The position numbers were made by a program, and so were the translations under genes. From Asterella californica (Eukaryota; Streptophyta; Marchantiopsida; Marchantiales; Aytoniaceae): DNA of 64,000 nucleotides. The stretch lies in assembly GCA_036924285.1 (NCBI GenBank), contig JAYKYS010000015.1, forward strand, positions 6,138,001 through 6,202,000, given 5' to 3'. Below, in pieces: positions 36,475-48,599 of the stretch. The first letter of the stretch is position 1. Each line of letters opens with the position of its first letter. The notes under the pieces were generated by a model. That model was not told where the DNA came from. It did no database searches and was given only the letters and a program-made list of their open reading frames with translations.

Positions 36475-37859
36475 TCTCCAAAGTTACATTATATGCATCC
36501 AAAGTTCCTGAACGAGATCGAATAGCGATAAAATCAGGCAAAATTTGGATTAGCTATGGTCACCACGAGAGGAGTTTGTAACGCAACCGTATAAGCATGC
36601 CCGGTGAATGCACTTGCTCATTTTGGTCAACTTATGATATTTAAATGTTATGTATAAATTTTACACTAAGTTCATGAAAATTTATATATTTTATAACTGT
36701 TGAAGACTCTGAAGATCCAGAGTATGCCTATAAGGCAAGCACACACACGTTTCTAAAAGTACAAATCCAAAACTCTGGAATAACATAAAGATGATAGTAT
36801 TTAAAACATTAATCTGTTACCTACGAAGAGTTATTTAATAAATTAAGCATGACTCCCAGGGGAAAGGTGATGATAAATATGCATGCCTCTAACAGAAGAC
36901 AGAAGTGAAGATAGCAACAATAAAGCATCAAAGTTTCACTAGACTGATTTGTTTCCAGGAAAATAAGATTATATGCTAACTAAATATATAAATGAGATTC
37001 GCGCAGAAATAAATCTCTCTCTATGAGTCCAAATGTTGATGATTTCCTAGTGGCTGCTCTTTCATGACATCCTTCGTGTGCTATGTAAGCACGTATGGTT
37101 CAGTCTTACTCCTCTAATTACCTTTCGCATTAACTTAACCAGATGGTATAGTTTTCTGGAAAGGTTTGAACACTTTCTTCTTCTACTTTTCTTCTTTTCT
37201 TCTTCCGTCAAATTCACACATGATACGCGTGTCACTCTTGGTAACGCTCTAAAATAATCCGTGCATATAAATTATACCTCCGTAAGTACATACAGTGTTC
37301 TTCTAACATACCCGGGTAGATTGACGACACCCCTCTTTCTCTTCGCAGTAGATTTTGAAACAACTTTGACATACCTTAGTTACCATTTATCATATCAATG
37401 TTGACTTGACATGTCTTGATTAATGGATTAGATTTGACTAAAGAATCCAAAATACAAATCTGGAAACTTCTCTACAAGTTTTACTTTCTTAAGTCAAACC
37501 AGTCTCGTTAGAAGCTTAAGGACTTTTGAAATACTTTAAACAGAAAAACTTTTTATACATCATCAGTTGCAACTTGAAAACACACTCTATCCTCGAGTTT
37601 TCAGAATTCTAAGATAAGTTCCAAATAACTATTTGGTTAGCTAAATGATAGTTTAAGTCTAATTTTTTAATTAATTTAGAGTAAGAAACTGCCAAGTTGA
37701 AATGCTTTTGAGCAAAGAATACACATGTGTTTCTCGAACGTAATATTTACTCCAATTTGAAGTCAGATTCTAGTTTTCACTTTCTGCAGAAAGAATTTCC
37801 TCTAGCTACTATTACCTCTTGGTTATTATCACTAATCTTTGCTCTGCTCAAATATGCAT

Positions 37860-38500
37860 GCAACTTATGGTTCTGGCAAGAGACGAAAAAGGTGACAAGT
37901 GCATAGAGCGACAAGAAAAGTTTTATGAGAGGAATGGCCAGATGACGGCTGGAAAGTTTTGCTTACTATCTCTGGCTTACTGACCTTACATATGGTTTAT
38001 GTTATATTCTATTCGTTTGCACAATGTATTGATGTCATTGTAGTTCATTCTTTCAATCTCTATGACTACCTTAGTCTTGGTTTTGACAGATCATTGACGG
38101 TCTTTGAAGATCTAACTCGTTGTTGCATCATGGTTGATGCCGCTGACCTATTCAGCGTTTTTCTTTGGTTGCTTCTCATGGGATAAATATAGCAAAGAAA
38201 GCGATAAATGTAGGGAACCATACCAAAATTTTATGAGAGGATCAAACGGACTACAGTGGAAACTTCTTCTTACCACCGGGTGGTGTGATTTCGTAGAAGT
38301 TCTATATATTGTATTGCTTTGCACATTGTACTGCTCCCACTCACCTTCTGATCGTTTCCTATCAATTGCATCCTTCGGCCCTTTCTGAAGTTGTTCGTTC
38401 GCGAGAATGCTACCGGCAATTGCATGCATTGTTTGATTCGATGACGGTCCATTATGTGATACGACTTCTCGCTGCAAGTAACTACTCCATTTCACTGTCA
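37860..38500. repeat. Weak local duplication of about 310 bp
   Basis: Words such as TTTTATGAGAGGA and a TATT.TATT..TTTGCACA block occur near 37920-38030 and again near 38230-38330 in the same order. Similarity is low, so the call is tentative. No gene is recognised on either strand. Confidence 0.3.
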
Positions 38501-41199
38501 TCAGTTCTTTTGTTGCTTTAGTTTGTTTGTGGTGCATACAATGTATGAGCTTTTGTTCCTAGCTTTGACTTCTACTAAATTTTATCATCCTAAGCTTTAT
38601 GATAGTCATGTTTTTCATTCGACTCTTTCTTCCTCTTCTTACAATACTTTCTGGATTTCTCCATGACAGAAGTAGATCAGGACGGGATAAAACCACCACC
38701 ATTTCTTCTAGTGTATCCACTCCTCACCCAAAACCTCCACATTCTTCCCCTGTCGAGCGAGAAAGTGCAGTTCTTCTTTTGTCAAAGAATTGCTCAATGA
38801 GAGAGAGATGCTTCTTCTCCTCAATTTTTCTAACCTCTATTCTTACATTGGACGATTTTTCTTTTATGGACCAACATATTCAGAGCTTCAATGATAAAAT
38901 TCTGGAAAAAGAATGCTTGTATGTTTACTTGGACATGGATTTCTCAGACAAAACGTCATAATTCCTCTTGGACACTGACCTTTTAAAGCAAGCTCACACT
39001 CATCTTGCATTCTCGAGATCTTTAAGTTACATGTACCTTGGTACAAGTGATGATAATTTTAGCTTGTTCTAAAAAGATAAACATTATATATTTACATATC
39101 CTAGATTTTTTGGAAACCTTACCAAAGAGTAGTTAGAGTCTACTGTCCATATTACGATTGGGATCTCCTTTGTGCTTTTGTAGGATCCTTGATCCAATCA
39201 TATGTCGTTTCTGTTTCCTTGCGTCCTTGACCTTTCACGCTGAGAATATACTTTTGCAAGCAAGTCATTAGAAAGAATTTGCCTAGCAAGAATAGTCCTT
39301 TGAACTCTCTATCACCGTTTGCAAAACATGTGATGATTTGGATTTGTCATTTTTTCTTTTCTTGACAACAATAATGCCAAGACGAAGTTTCTTCTGTGAA
39401 ACTTCCAAGGTGTGATATCCTTTTAGGCAAAATCATCTCCGCTGAAAGTGAAGAAATGTATTATAGTTACCTTATCTTGACTGACAAATATTAATAGACC
39501 AGTGCAAGTTGAAGTTTGTATCAAGTCTTTGACAAAAACAAAGGTATTGATACAAATGTAGAAATGATAAATTGTTGCTTGAAAAATGAAAGAGAAAACA
39601 TCACCATGCGCACATGAAGAACGTCTCTAATAACATGTTGGAAGATGGTAGAGAATGATATACTCTTCTTGGCATTGCTGAAAAGAAAAATCGTGTAGAA
39701 CTATTGTTTACTAACATCCTTGCCAGTGCCTTACAACTCAACAAATACGTGAGTTCTCATTCTGACTACTTTCAAGACTTGTTTGCACGTCATGTTAACA
39801 TCTGACAAGTACTTTGCATCCTCTGGATGGCTCATGCATAGTTGGATCTATGTGTGGAGTCAATTTCTTGCAGAAATCATTATTGAACTCATAAAATATC
39901 ACTCCTAAAAACATCCAAAATAATTTTATTTTGATAAGATTAGTATCATTACACGAGTAACAGTCATAGTAAATACACCGAAGATGGAATAGAGTTGTAC
40001 ATCTCTTTCACGTAGAGTCTCAGTCTATGCAGTGTCAATTCTCAATATGCATACCAAATGAGTGTTGGAGCGGAGAGAAGAAAAATAGGGACAAACGAAA
40101 GTATAGTTTTCAAATTCTGCAACTAGTTTGCTCACTTTGGGAAATTTTTCTTTGGAAAATAAAATGTTTTATCTTGTTTACTGCATTGGATGTAATATAT
40201 AAAATAAACAAAATATACGTAATATTGATTAACCATATCTATCATTATTCAATAAGTAGAGTTGACTATGCGTAGTGAACAAAACATGCATAATATTCAT
40301 TAACCATAAGTAGAGCCGACAAGACAAATTACACTATTAAATTTAATATTAAATTACACTATTAAATACTAAATTGAAAATATTAAAATTTAAATTTTTA
40401 TAAACTAAATTCAAGATACTAAATTTAAATTTTAAAATTATATAGTTATATTATGAACGTCACACATGGACTCTGCGAAGACAAAAATCCTATAAGTGCA
40501 GTGATTGAAACATCATCGTCTTACTATAGAGATTTTTTTTTTTACCGAGTACAAATAATTAACTTTGATATATATTAATTTATGACCTAATTTTGGCAGT
40601 ATTTTCCATCTCAACGTGGAGTAGATGACTATGCATGCTTCAACCATGTGAATATGCATGTAAGATCAACTTCAAAGAATTTTTGCTTGTGTGCTGTCAT
40701 AAAAAAGATATAAATATTATCCAAAAATTATCTTTAAATATAAATGATAACCGGATCTGAAGATGCGAAAAGGTTCATCACATAACTCAACAAGGAAACA
40801 TAAACTCACGCGTTGAGATTTTATTTTTACTTAATCAACCCATTAAGTTATTATCTAACCCTTCTTGTCCTTAAATAAAATAATGGGTCCTTGTAATAAA
40901 TTTAATAACAATCCTTGCATGAATATGCATGGGTGCTCTTTTCTCTCTACTCACTAAAACCTCTTGATTATCATCCTTGATAACCTTATGCTTTTCTCAC
41001 ATTAACTATACTAGATGTAGCTCTGATCAAACTTTGATGATGATAATGGATACCAGAAAAAGAAAATTTTTAATTTTTTCTTTTCTAACGATGATCATTT
41101 AACGAGAAATTCTGATTTAGATCTAACGATTTCTTAATCATGATGGCCACCATTTTGTACGAACTACTAGATGATCGTTTTCTGAAATACACTAAGAAA

Positions 41200-44072
41200 C
41201 CCCAAACAAGCTCCGTAACGGTCCACTATTTTGTCTTTTTGACGTGATCCTTCATCCTTGCGATCAGGCAACGCAAGCGCTGCCTGTTTCGCATGTAATA
41301 CAAACGAGTTTGAAATTCAAATCCGCTAAATGCCTTGATCGTCGAAAGGGTGCGGTATTCAAGTTCCACGGACATGGACCGACTTACAAAAGACTCGCCG
41401 CTTTGCTGCTGCTTGCCACTTGCTTACGCCTCGCTTTTTGCACGAAGTAGAAGACGCTCAGTTCGCTCAGTTAACTCCCGCTGAGCGTCATGCGATTGTC
41501 TAGCGTTCGTCCTTTCTTGAGGAGGCGTTGACGTACGGGAGGGGACCCAATGCTCCCGACACATAGATAGTGGCCAAGATGCAGTATGGTCGATAGCGTT
41601 GGGTCTTTCGATAGTTTGACGAGCTTGTGGAAGGAACTGTACTCGTTGCCACGAAACGCCTTACTAGAGTTACACTTCCTCCGTCGTCGAAGCTCGCGAA
41701 GGGTTAAACCGTTGAGGTGCTGATTCTAGAACAGTATGATCGGGAGGACTTATTATGAAGGTCCAAAGAAAGAATCGCAAAATGCCCAAATGATGCTGAG
41801 ACTGAATATCGCGTTACTGGTAGAGCTACTGAATAACAAGAAGGTTAGATCCGGGAGGAGCAGTATCAGCGATATTGGACTCCGTTCATGCTCCTCATCA
41901 ATGGACTCAGACTTTCTGGAGATATCCGTGTACTACGTGTTCTCCTCCTGTACAACGAGAAAAAATGAAGGTCTTAAAAATGGAAGATGACTTCAAACGC
42001 GGAAAAATGAAGATGAAGCGAAAGAAGTAGCAGAACGTACTAATCTGACAATATTGCAGAGATCTCCGGAATAGTAGTTCTCTCACAGTAGAAATTCGCA
42101 TGCTAGTCATCTATGGTTAATTCAGTGGAACCTAATGGACTGCCAATGGTCGCAATGAAGAAGTGAAATGAATTTCGTCCACGACTGCGGGCAGCGCTAG
42201 CTGACCCCTTTAATCAACAGGAAGAAAATCTAATGTCAAAAAGGTATCGGGTCCAGAGAGTGCTTGTCAATAGGTATATGCGAGGTCATCCATCTAAGGA
42301 AGATGTACAGTCGTAAGGCTCTTGTTCTCTGTCTAGCTAGGAGAGTAAACGAAGAAGCTTACAGTCCGGCAGTTAGAATATGAGCGATCAACCTGTGAAT
42401 ACACATGTTCGGAAAGATGTATCAATCTGTTCAGGAAAGCTGTGCCACCACTTCCTACTCTGTACCCTGGAGTCATTAATTAACGATAACCAGTTGACAT
42501 TATCACAGTGTTCGAGTGGATGTCCCTTTGTTGTGATAGTCGTATCACAGCAAGAACCTCAAACTAAAATCGAGTAAGTGGTTATACGAGGTGAAAGCTC
42601 CAAGATACGAGCTGTCGGTATGAGGTTGTCGCACTGCAAAGTCGTCGTCGACGAGCGATGCCTATACCATCCACTTCCCTTTCCTCGCGCACTACCGTAG
42701 TACGTTTGGTAGTTACTTTTATGTAGATGAGGCTCTATTGTAGACATTTGGTTAACATTCGAAGATCGCACCGACCAGATCGAAGATCGAACCGTTCGGT
42801 ACGGAGGTTTGAATCTTTGTCCCACTGTAAAAAGAATCGAGATTTTCATTAACAATCGGGATTTCCCGATAGAAGTCTTGCTAAGAGATCCGTGCACTAA
42901 AACTCACAATACGACGTAGTTCGCATCATGACACTGTCAGATCCATCGTTGGATCTGACAGTGTCGTCGTTCGTTTTCATTAGCTCATAGTTTGCATCCC
43001 AAATCCACGTTATCTTACCAATATCGATGCAGAGGTAAATTAATATAAGAATCTCATCTTACATGAGAAAAAATGATGGCATGGGTGCCGTAAAAGGTTC
43101 AACGGCCTGTGCAGTTGCGGTACGCTGTTGACTCGTATGGACCAGGGATACCCTCTTCTGTACATGTTCTGAGGCACAAGATTATCAGCACCACTATGTC
43201 GGTGCTGATAAAAGCTTGAAACTTGAAAGGCTTGGTATTCCACCCCAACCTCGTTCCATGTCTGCAGCATTCGCGCAATCATCAGCCTGTCATAACATAT
43301 GACACATGGAACACAGAAGCTCGTAGGGAGTCGATGAAGTCAATCGACTTTAGTTACAGAAACCTATAAGTCAGTACTCTAGCTAGCCTCATTCATATGC
43401 GAGCCTTGGCCATATACGAGTCTCTATTATCGTCTATCTATGTAGATCTTTCCTCTGAGTATGACAGGACCTATGATCTTGCTTGCGATGGGATAAGTTC
43501 CGGAAAACTGCTGACACGGTTCGTAAGGGAACTCAAATGAGCGGCCTATTCAGTGCTCGCAACGGGTAGAGCTCGAGCTTGCCTACCGCGATCAACGCAC
43601 ACGGTTGTACTTTACCATTACAACTTCAGACTAGGTAGACAACAGGCGCTTCCTATATGCACGTTACATGTCGAGCAAGTCTCACCGACGGTTGCGTTCG
43701 ACTTGCCTATTTGTGATTTATTCTGCTTGTTTCAAAGCGTCCAAACGGTGTCAGTGTCAAAATCTTTGAAGTTCTTTGATTGGCTTACTTGACCCTTGAG
43801 TGTGCGTAACTCCCACGGACATGGAAGGACACCAAAGAAACTTGTGATTTGGATGGTGTTCGCCCGGTCTGTGTAGAAGGCAAGCGATAGCAGCAAGCAG
43901 CAGGTTTTTGGTTGGTAGTCACGACAGATCATCTTTAGATGAGGAACGATCAAACTTAGGAGAAGTGTTGAAGATGGTCGTGCATGACAGTTGAGAATCA
44001 GAATAGCTCGTGAGAAGTAGGAGGAAGGCGATCGAGGAGCCACGATTGTTGTGACTTGTTTGCTCTTGAACT
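41200..44072. other. Higher-GC spacer upstream of the 14-3-3 gene
   Basis: Composition becomes less AT-rich than 34-41 kb, with several short frames. None shows a recognisable domain. The frame at 41244-41450 (LDRRKGAVFKFHGHGPTYKR) and the text around 41460-41900 look like old coding DNA, perhaps a retroelement remnant, but I cannot assign them. Confidence 0.3.
42930..42965. repeat. Perfect 16-bp hairpin
   Basis: GACACTGTCAGATCCA pairs exactly with TGGATCTGACAGTGTC around the loop TCGT. Confidence 0.95.
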
Positions 44073-44882
44073 ATGGCAACTCACGAATTCGAAGAGTTGG
44101 CGGAGTTTACCAAGCGCAATCTTTGCTGTATAACGATGGTGCCTGAAGAAGAGTTGAGGAGGCGCAATGTTTTCTTGGCAAAGTTTGCCGAAAGGGCCGA
44201 GCGGTACGATGATATGCGAAAATACATGGACAGTGTTGGAGTAAATGTTGGCCCGCAGGAACTTAGCGACGAAGAACGGGACTTGCTCTTCGCAGCCTAC
44301 AGGAAGGTGATCGGGGAACTTAGAAAGGCCCGCAAGAGTTTGATATGTTTCGAGGAAGCGATCGCAAAAGTTGACGCTGACCTTGTTCTCAAAGCTGGAG
44401 ACTACAGAGAAAAGATAGAGGATGAGATGAGGAATCGCTGCGACACCATCCTCAACCTCCTCGACACTCGTCTGATCCCCTCCTGTCAAGCGGTAGAGAT
44501 CAAGGTCTTTTACTTGAAGATGAAAGGTGACTTTCTGCGCTACAGGGCAGAGATGACAGCGGGAGCTTCAGTCAAAGAAGCGGAAGAAAGTACACTGCGC
44601 ACATACACCTTAGCTAGGGATCTAGCTTCTGAGAAGTTAAACCCCACGCACCCTACCCGACTGGGTCTTGCGCTTAATCTCTCGGTCTTCTATAACGACA
44701 TAATGGGGGACACACAAGAAGCGCTGAGCTCGGCAAAACAGGCTTTCGATGAGGCGGTCGGAGAGATTGTTGACAAGGGTGATGAGGGTGAATATATTGA
44801 TGAAACTAAGCACATCATCCAGCTGCTACGGGACATTGATAGTATCTGGACCTCAAACATGCTGGATGAAGAAGGCACTTAA
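44073..44882 (+). CDS. 14-3-3 family protein, intronless and divergent
   Basis: 14-3-3 proteins are dimeric adaptors that bind phosphoserine/threonine clients in cytosol and nucleus. The 269-residue frame has the family landmarks in order: LAKFAERAERYDDM, ERDLLFAAYRKVIGELRKAR, CDTILNLLDTRLIPS, VFYLKMKGDFLRYRAEM, LNPTHPTRLGLALNLSVFY, AKQAFDEAV and IIQLLRDIDSIWTSN. Length is normal. The start ATG has A at -3 and G at +4. By alignment to human zeta, R56, R127, Y128, N173 and W228 are kept, K49 is R, E180 is D, and N224 is I (RDI instead of RDN). Plant 14-3-3 genes usually carry introns; none interrupts this frame, so a retrogene origin is plausible. An acidic/basic repeat-rich frame follows at once downstream. 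Confidence 0.93.
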   Translation: MATHEFEELAEFTKRNLCCITMVPEEELRRRNVFLAKFAERAERYDDMRKYMDSVGVNVGPQELSDEERDLLFAAYRKVIGELRKARKSLICFEEAIAKVDADLVLKAGDYREKIEDEMRNRCDTILNLLDTRLIPSCQAVEIKVFYLKMKGDFLRYRAEMTAGASVKEAEESTLRTYTLARDLASEKLNPTHPTRLGLALNLSVFYNDIMGDTQEALSSAKQAFDEAVGEIVDKGDEGEYIDETKHIIQLLRDIDSIWTSNMLDEEGT

Positions 44883-45060
44883 CAAGGCTGCACCCAAGAT
44901 CTTCAAGAGCCAGGAGCTGGATAAGCACGACGACAGAGACCAAAAGGGAATACCCAAGACCAAGAACCAGGAGCCGGAAAAACAGGATGACACTGGTGCT
45001 CAATGTGGCCACACTGGAAACGACGATCTCGGAGGTGGAAAAGCAGGATGACTATTAAAC
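44883..45060 (+). other. Repeat-rich tail just after the 14-3-3 stop
   Basis: In the frame offset from the 14-3-3 gene, imperfect repeats of the type CCAGGAGC-GG-AA-CA-GA encode KSQELDKHDDRDQ and KNQEPEKQDDTG. This may be 3' UTR, or an extended C-terminal tail reached by a frameshift or splice. I see no splice site that settles it. Confidence 0.35.
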
Positions 45061-46459
45061 CAGGACTAGCCGAAGAGAATGAGCTAGGAGCTGAACCCCT
45101 GGATCATTCAGCGGTAAGCTAATAATATTCCTTATGCATTGATATCGTTATCAGTAATATCCATATTTGATGTTAACGTCCCGTCCCATAGGGATCGTTA
45201 TCGGTTCCAGGAATTATATTATATGGGCGCACTGTCTGGGCGTTGTCCATGTGTTATCAATCGGGAGATAAGTAGTAAGACATGGGTTTCTGCGAATATC
45301 AGATTGAAGAATACTTGGAGATAAGCTTACCGATCGGTATAGTGCAGGTGGACGGAATACGACAGTGGACAGTTGCATTCTTGTTCCTTGCAATTTTTAC
45401 TAGCCGGAATTCCAAAAGACAAAGAAGCTTTCGGTTTTGCGTTGTGCAGTATGAGTGATCAACCTGTTGATCTGACTAGTTAGAGAAGCTGTTGACTTGT
45501 TAGCATATTTCAGCTGGCGGAGTCAATCACCCAAATTCTCTATATGCGCGGATGGTGCAAATCGCTTTGTCATATATGATATATGAACCACTTGTCAACC
45601 ACAAATCACAACGTTTTGTTTATTGTCGTAACTGAAACTAGGAAGCTCGGTGGCTTTGCTACAACACTTCAACAGGAGAACTTGACGTATGCCGAACCTT
45701 CACAACTCTTCAGCTGCTCTTCCTGCCCACACATAAAAAACTGATCATCCTGATGAACTCATCTTGCTGGTCCCTCAGGTGAACTCTTCTTATCTTCCTC
45801 CCATCATCCTCCATACGGAAACGCTAGAAAGCTGCATGCACAGCTTATTGCAGATTCCTTAGCCATCTGTATGTAGCAGAACGAACTGTCAGTCTCCAAT
45901 GCATGTTTGTCTCAGGGCCTAAAATGTCAACTGCATCTCCATTTTCACCCTTCGACCAGACAAGCTCAGATGTCGATTCTCCTGCAAATCCAAGGACCAA
46001 ATCACTCGTAGTCGAACGTACTCTCTTCGGTACTTCAGGAAAACCCCCGCATCCAGGCTCCATATGCAAATCCAGTGCGGAATGAATGCATTGTAGTGCA
46101 GGTGGGAGTGGGCTTCCGAATAACAAGCATGTGCATGTGAAGGACCCTCAACTTGACGCTCAGATACGCTCAGATACCTCGTGGCCCTCACCCACGTTAT
46201 ACATACATCTTCTACTTGGTCTGGCCATAGCTACAGAAAGGCAGACGGTACGTGTAACACGCTCTGTATATGTACGTAGTAATCTACATAGATTAGGCTA
46301 GGAAGTGAGTGGGTTGCCATTGGGTGCATGATGTATAGGATAAAGCAGTGTAAGCCGTGCCTTTGCCCTTAGAGGCAGAATGCATTCGAAAATAACAGAA
46401 TGCACCGTCCAATCGGAATTTAATTTGCGTAAAAACCGTACAGCATAAACTCAATTTGA
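45061..46459. other. Spacer with one unassigned minus-strand frame
   Basis: A 93-codon minus-strand frame at 45845-46126 (PKRVRSTTSDLVLGFAGEST, DILGPETNMHWRLTVRS) reads like a protein segment or exon, but I do not recognise a family or splice partners. Nothing else is recognisable. Confidence 0.25.
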
Positions 46460-46517
46460 AACGAGGTGGAATGGATTGCACGTTGTATTTTCAACGTGCA
46501 ATCCATTCCACCTCGTT
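46460..46517. repeat. Perfect 26-bp hairpin
   Basis: Arms 46460-46485 and 46492-46517 are exact reverse complements around a six-base T-rich loop. The right arm contains GCAATCCATTCCACCTCG. Related words ATTCCACCTCTTG occur again near 46903 and 46996. Confidence 0.95.
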
Positions 46518-47189
46518 GAAGAATGTTGAAGAAAGAATGCATGTTCTAGTTCAGAACGACCATAATGAAGACTTTACGACAAAATCTGAAAAAGTAGAAG
46601 AAAAGTGGTCATTTAGATAAAAAGCTGAACCTCTTTTCACTATATCCATTTTGGTTTGAATTTTACTCAACATCATATTACTATCTTGTAATATCTTGTG
46701 ACTCGAGTTGTAACTTTGAAAATGAAATCCATAACAAAGTTCTTTCATCAACTTTTGAATAATTACAGCGTTATGTTGTATATAGTGTATAATGTTAATT
46801 CTTTTTTTCATAGTTCGGAGAAAATGTTTTCACTACTCTAGAGAAACTACAGAGAGCTTAAGCTGTAACGGTCCACAAGAGAACAATTTGCATTATGCAA
46901 TTCCACCTCTTGTGCACCAGAGGTGTGTAAACCATGTTATGGTATTTTAAAAGGTAGGCGCATTAAAGCTAATGAGAATAATTGCAACAAGCGATTCCAC
47001 CTCTTGCCTACGAGGATAGGTAAGACTTATGATTCTCCATGTTGTGTATCTTACGACGGTATGCTCTAATTACGAGGGTAAGCACCATTAGAGTTTATGA
47101 TTCTGAAGTTTAGCCTCGAGTTTTCACTTCAGGATAAATCTACAAAGTTTAATTATTCCCATGTCCGAAATTCCATATGATGAACCAGA
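46518..47189. other. Spacer with ATTCCACCTCTTG repeats
   Basis: Two further short segments near 46903 and 46996 share ATTCCACCTCTTG, each followed closely by an inverted GAGG. No coding region is recognised. Confidence 0.4.
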
Positions 47190-48070
47190 CGAGGTAAGAA
47201 CTCTTTATACACGAGATAGTTCTTCTCTCCTCGCTGGATGCTTTCAGCTCTTCCTCTTTCCTCAAAAGCTCTTCTTCTTTCTACTGAATAGTGTGGGTTA
47301 AAACATCATCTTCTTCTTTCTGCCGATTTATTCTCTCATAGAGAATTCTGTCTTCCTCATCTGTTAAAATTAAACTCATAGTTTAAACAATATCAAGATC
47401 AACCAAGTACATAACAATTACCAAAAGCCAAACTAAACTTACATAAGTTCAAAAATATGAAACATTTTTCATCCAACAAAATAAACAAACATCTTACTAG
47501 ATGGTGGAGGATCTCGCAGCGAAGATTAAGGGTCTTGATCTCTTTGAGAAGACTGAGGGTCTTGAATACAGGACTCGACATCATTTGAACTTTGGATGAT
47601 ACGTGATTCGAGAGTACTCCGACATTAACCATGGGATGAGTCAACATCATACCCACCCAAGTCTCGATATGTCTGATCAATTTTTCTTTACTCATATGCT
47701 TCTGCAAAAAAAAAATGTCCACATCCAAAGAATTCAAAGTGAACTCAGCTCAATCATAATCTTTGATACTCTCCTCTATTTTCATTTTTACGTGTAAAGC
47801 TAATTGCCCATGCATTTCTTTTTGGGTGGATGAGCCAAAAGAACGCGATTGATAAACTGAATACGGACCTCTACCCAAAATATTCACACATCTATAACAA
47901 GTACCATTTTTCTTTTTCATCTTTTTGATGAGACCATTCGTCTATCAAACTCCTCTTAACACTGTCAAGACGCGAGACAGTTGTTCTCATGGGTAGAAAA
48001 AATGTCTCACAGACAACAAACTCATCAAGCATAAATCTCTTGTCCTCCTATAGTAGCACAATGAGTCTCT
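47190..48070 (-). pseudogene. Degenerate transposon-like coding remnant
   Basis: On the minus strand one frame reads PYSVYQSRSFGSSTQKEMHG, QLALHVKMKIEESIKDYD, a TGA, then FTLNSLDVDIFFLQKHMSKE, LIRHIETWVGMMLTHPMV. Further along is a charged coiled-coil stretch (DEEDRILYERINRQKEEDD, KEEELLRKEEELKASSEE). A middle segment with a Glu-rich coiled coil at the end is reminiscent of the second protein of CACTA-type transposons, but I cannot prove this. The 48.6-49.1 kb motif cluster lies upstream on this strand. It carries stops, so no intact product is likely. Confidence 0.35.
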
Positions 48071-48599
48071 TCATCATAAGAACTGATAAACTGTATACAA
48101 TATAGAATCTGTCAAGATTACAAATTACTAATGAATATCATGCTTACAAGTTTAAAGCTCGTACATATATGAAATAATTTCTGCACTAATGAATAGCATG
48201 CACACAAGTCTGAAAGAGCTACATAAAAAGAGATTTGAGGATAGAATTTCATCCATACAAAAAGATGACAAACTTGCAAATGAATTTATAACTAAACTTG
48301 TAAAGAAGATAGAACATGGTACTTACATCAGAACAAGAGAAGTCAAAAGACAAAGCCACCAATAATCCAAGTCGATCTGTGGCTTCTTCTTTTATCTCCA
48401 CCTCCTCTTTTCGAATCGAGCATCATTTCAAATGATATCTCTCATCTTCCTCGTGACTAATTTTGAACATGTATGGTCTCTCTCTCATTTTCTCCTCACT
48501 CTCAGTTATAAAGAAGATGAAGGGGAGGGTTAGCATAATAGAAACTGTAGATAACTGACGTTATAGAGTGAAACAACATTGTTTCACCGTAGTAAAAGA
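48071..48599. other. AT-rich spacer
   Basis: No coding or repeat structure recognised; probably part of the decayed element flanking it. Confidence 0.3.

Larger units (their letters stand above)
34357..41000. repeat. AT-rich tract with recurring hairpin/GAATATGCAT modules
   Basis: No gene is recognised. The box (G)GTGAATATGCAT or a close variant occurs near 34509, 34774, 35268, 35681, 36007, 36463, 36872, 37854, 40041, 40651 and 40922, often 260-500 bp apart. It is commonly followed by words like CAAAGTGNACTTCCGG and a GA-rich stretch. Several copies are preceded by an imperfect hairpin with TTTAATTTAT...ATAAATTAAA arms. The 200 bp after 34509 and after 40651 are similar at length, sharing TATAAACTCACGC. 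It may be a decayed tandem array or a MITE family; I cannot tell which. Confidence 0.6.

Noticed and set aside
38599..38961. 120-codon plus-strand frame with a hydrophobic start
   Set aside because: No family resemblance, no splice context and AT-biased composition; likely chance.
34357..41000. CRISPR-like array from regularly recurring boxes
   Set aside because: The repeats are degenerate, spacing is irregular (260-2200 bp) and the genome is eukaryotic.
43998..44489. 163-codon minus-strand frame
   Set aside because: It lies antisense to the 14-3-3 gene, whose domain signatures are unambiguous.
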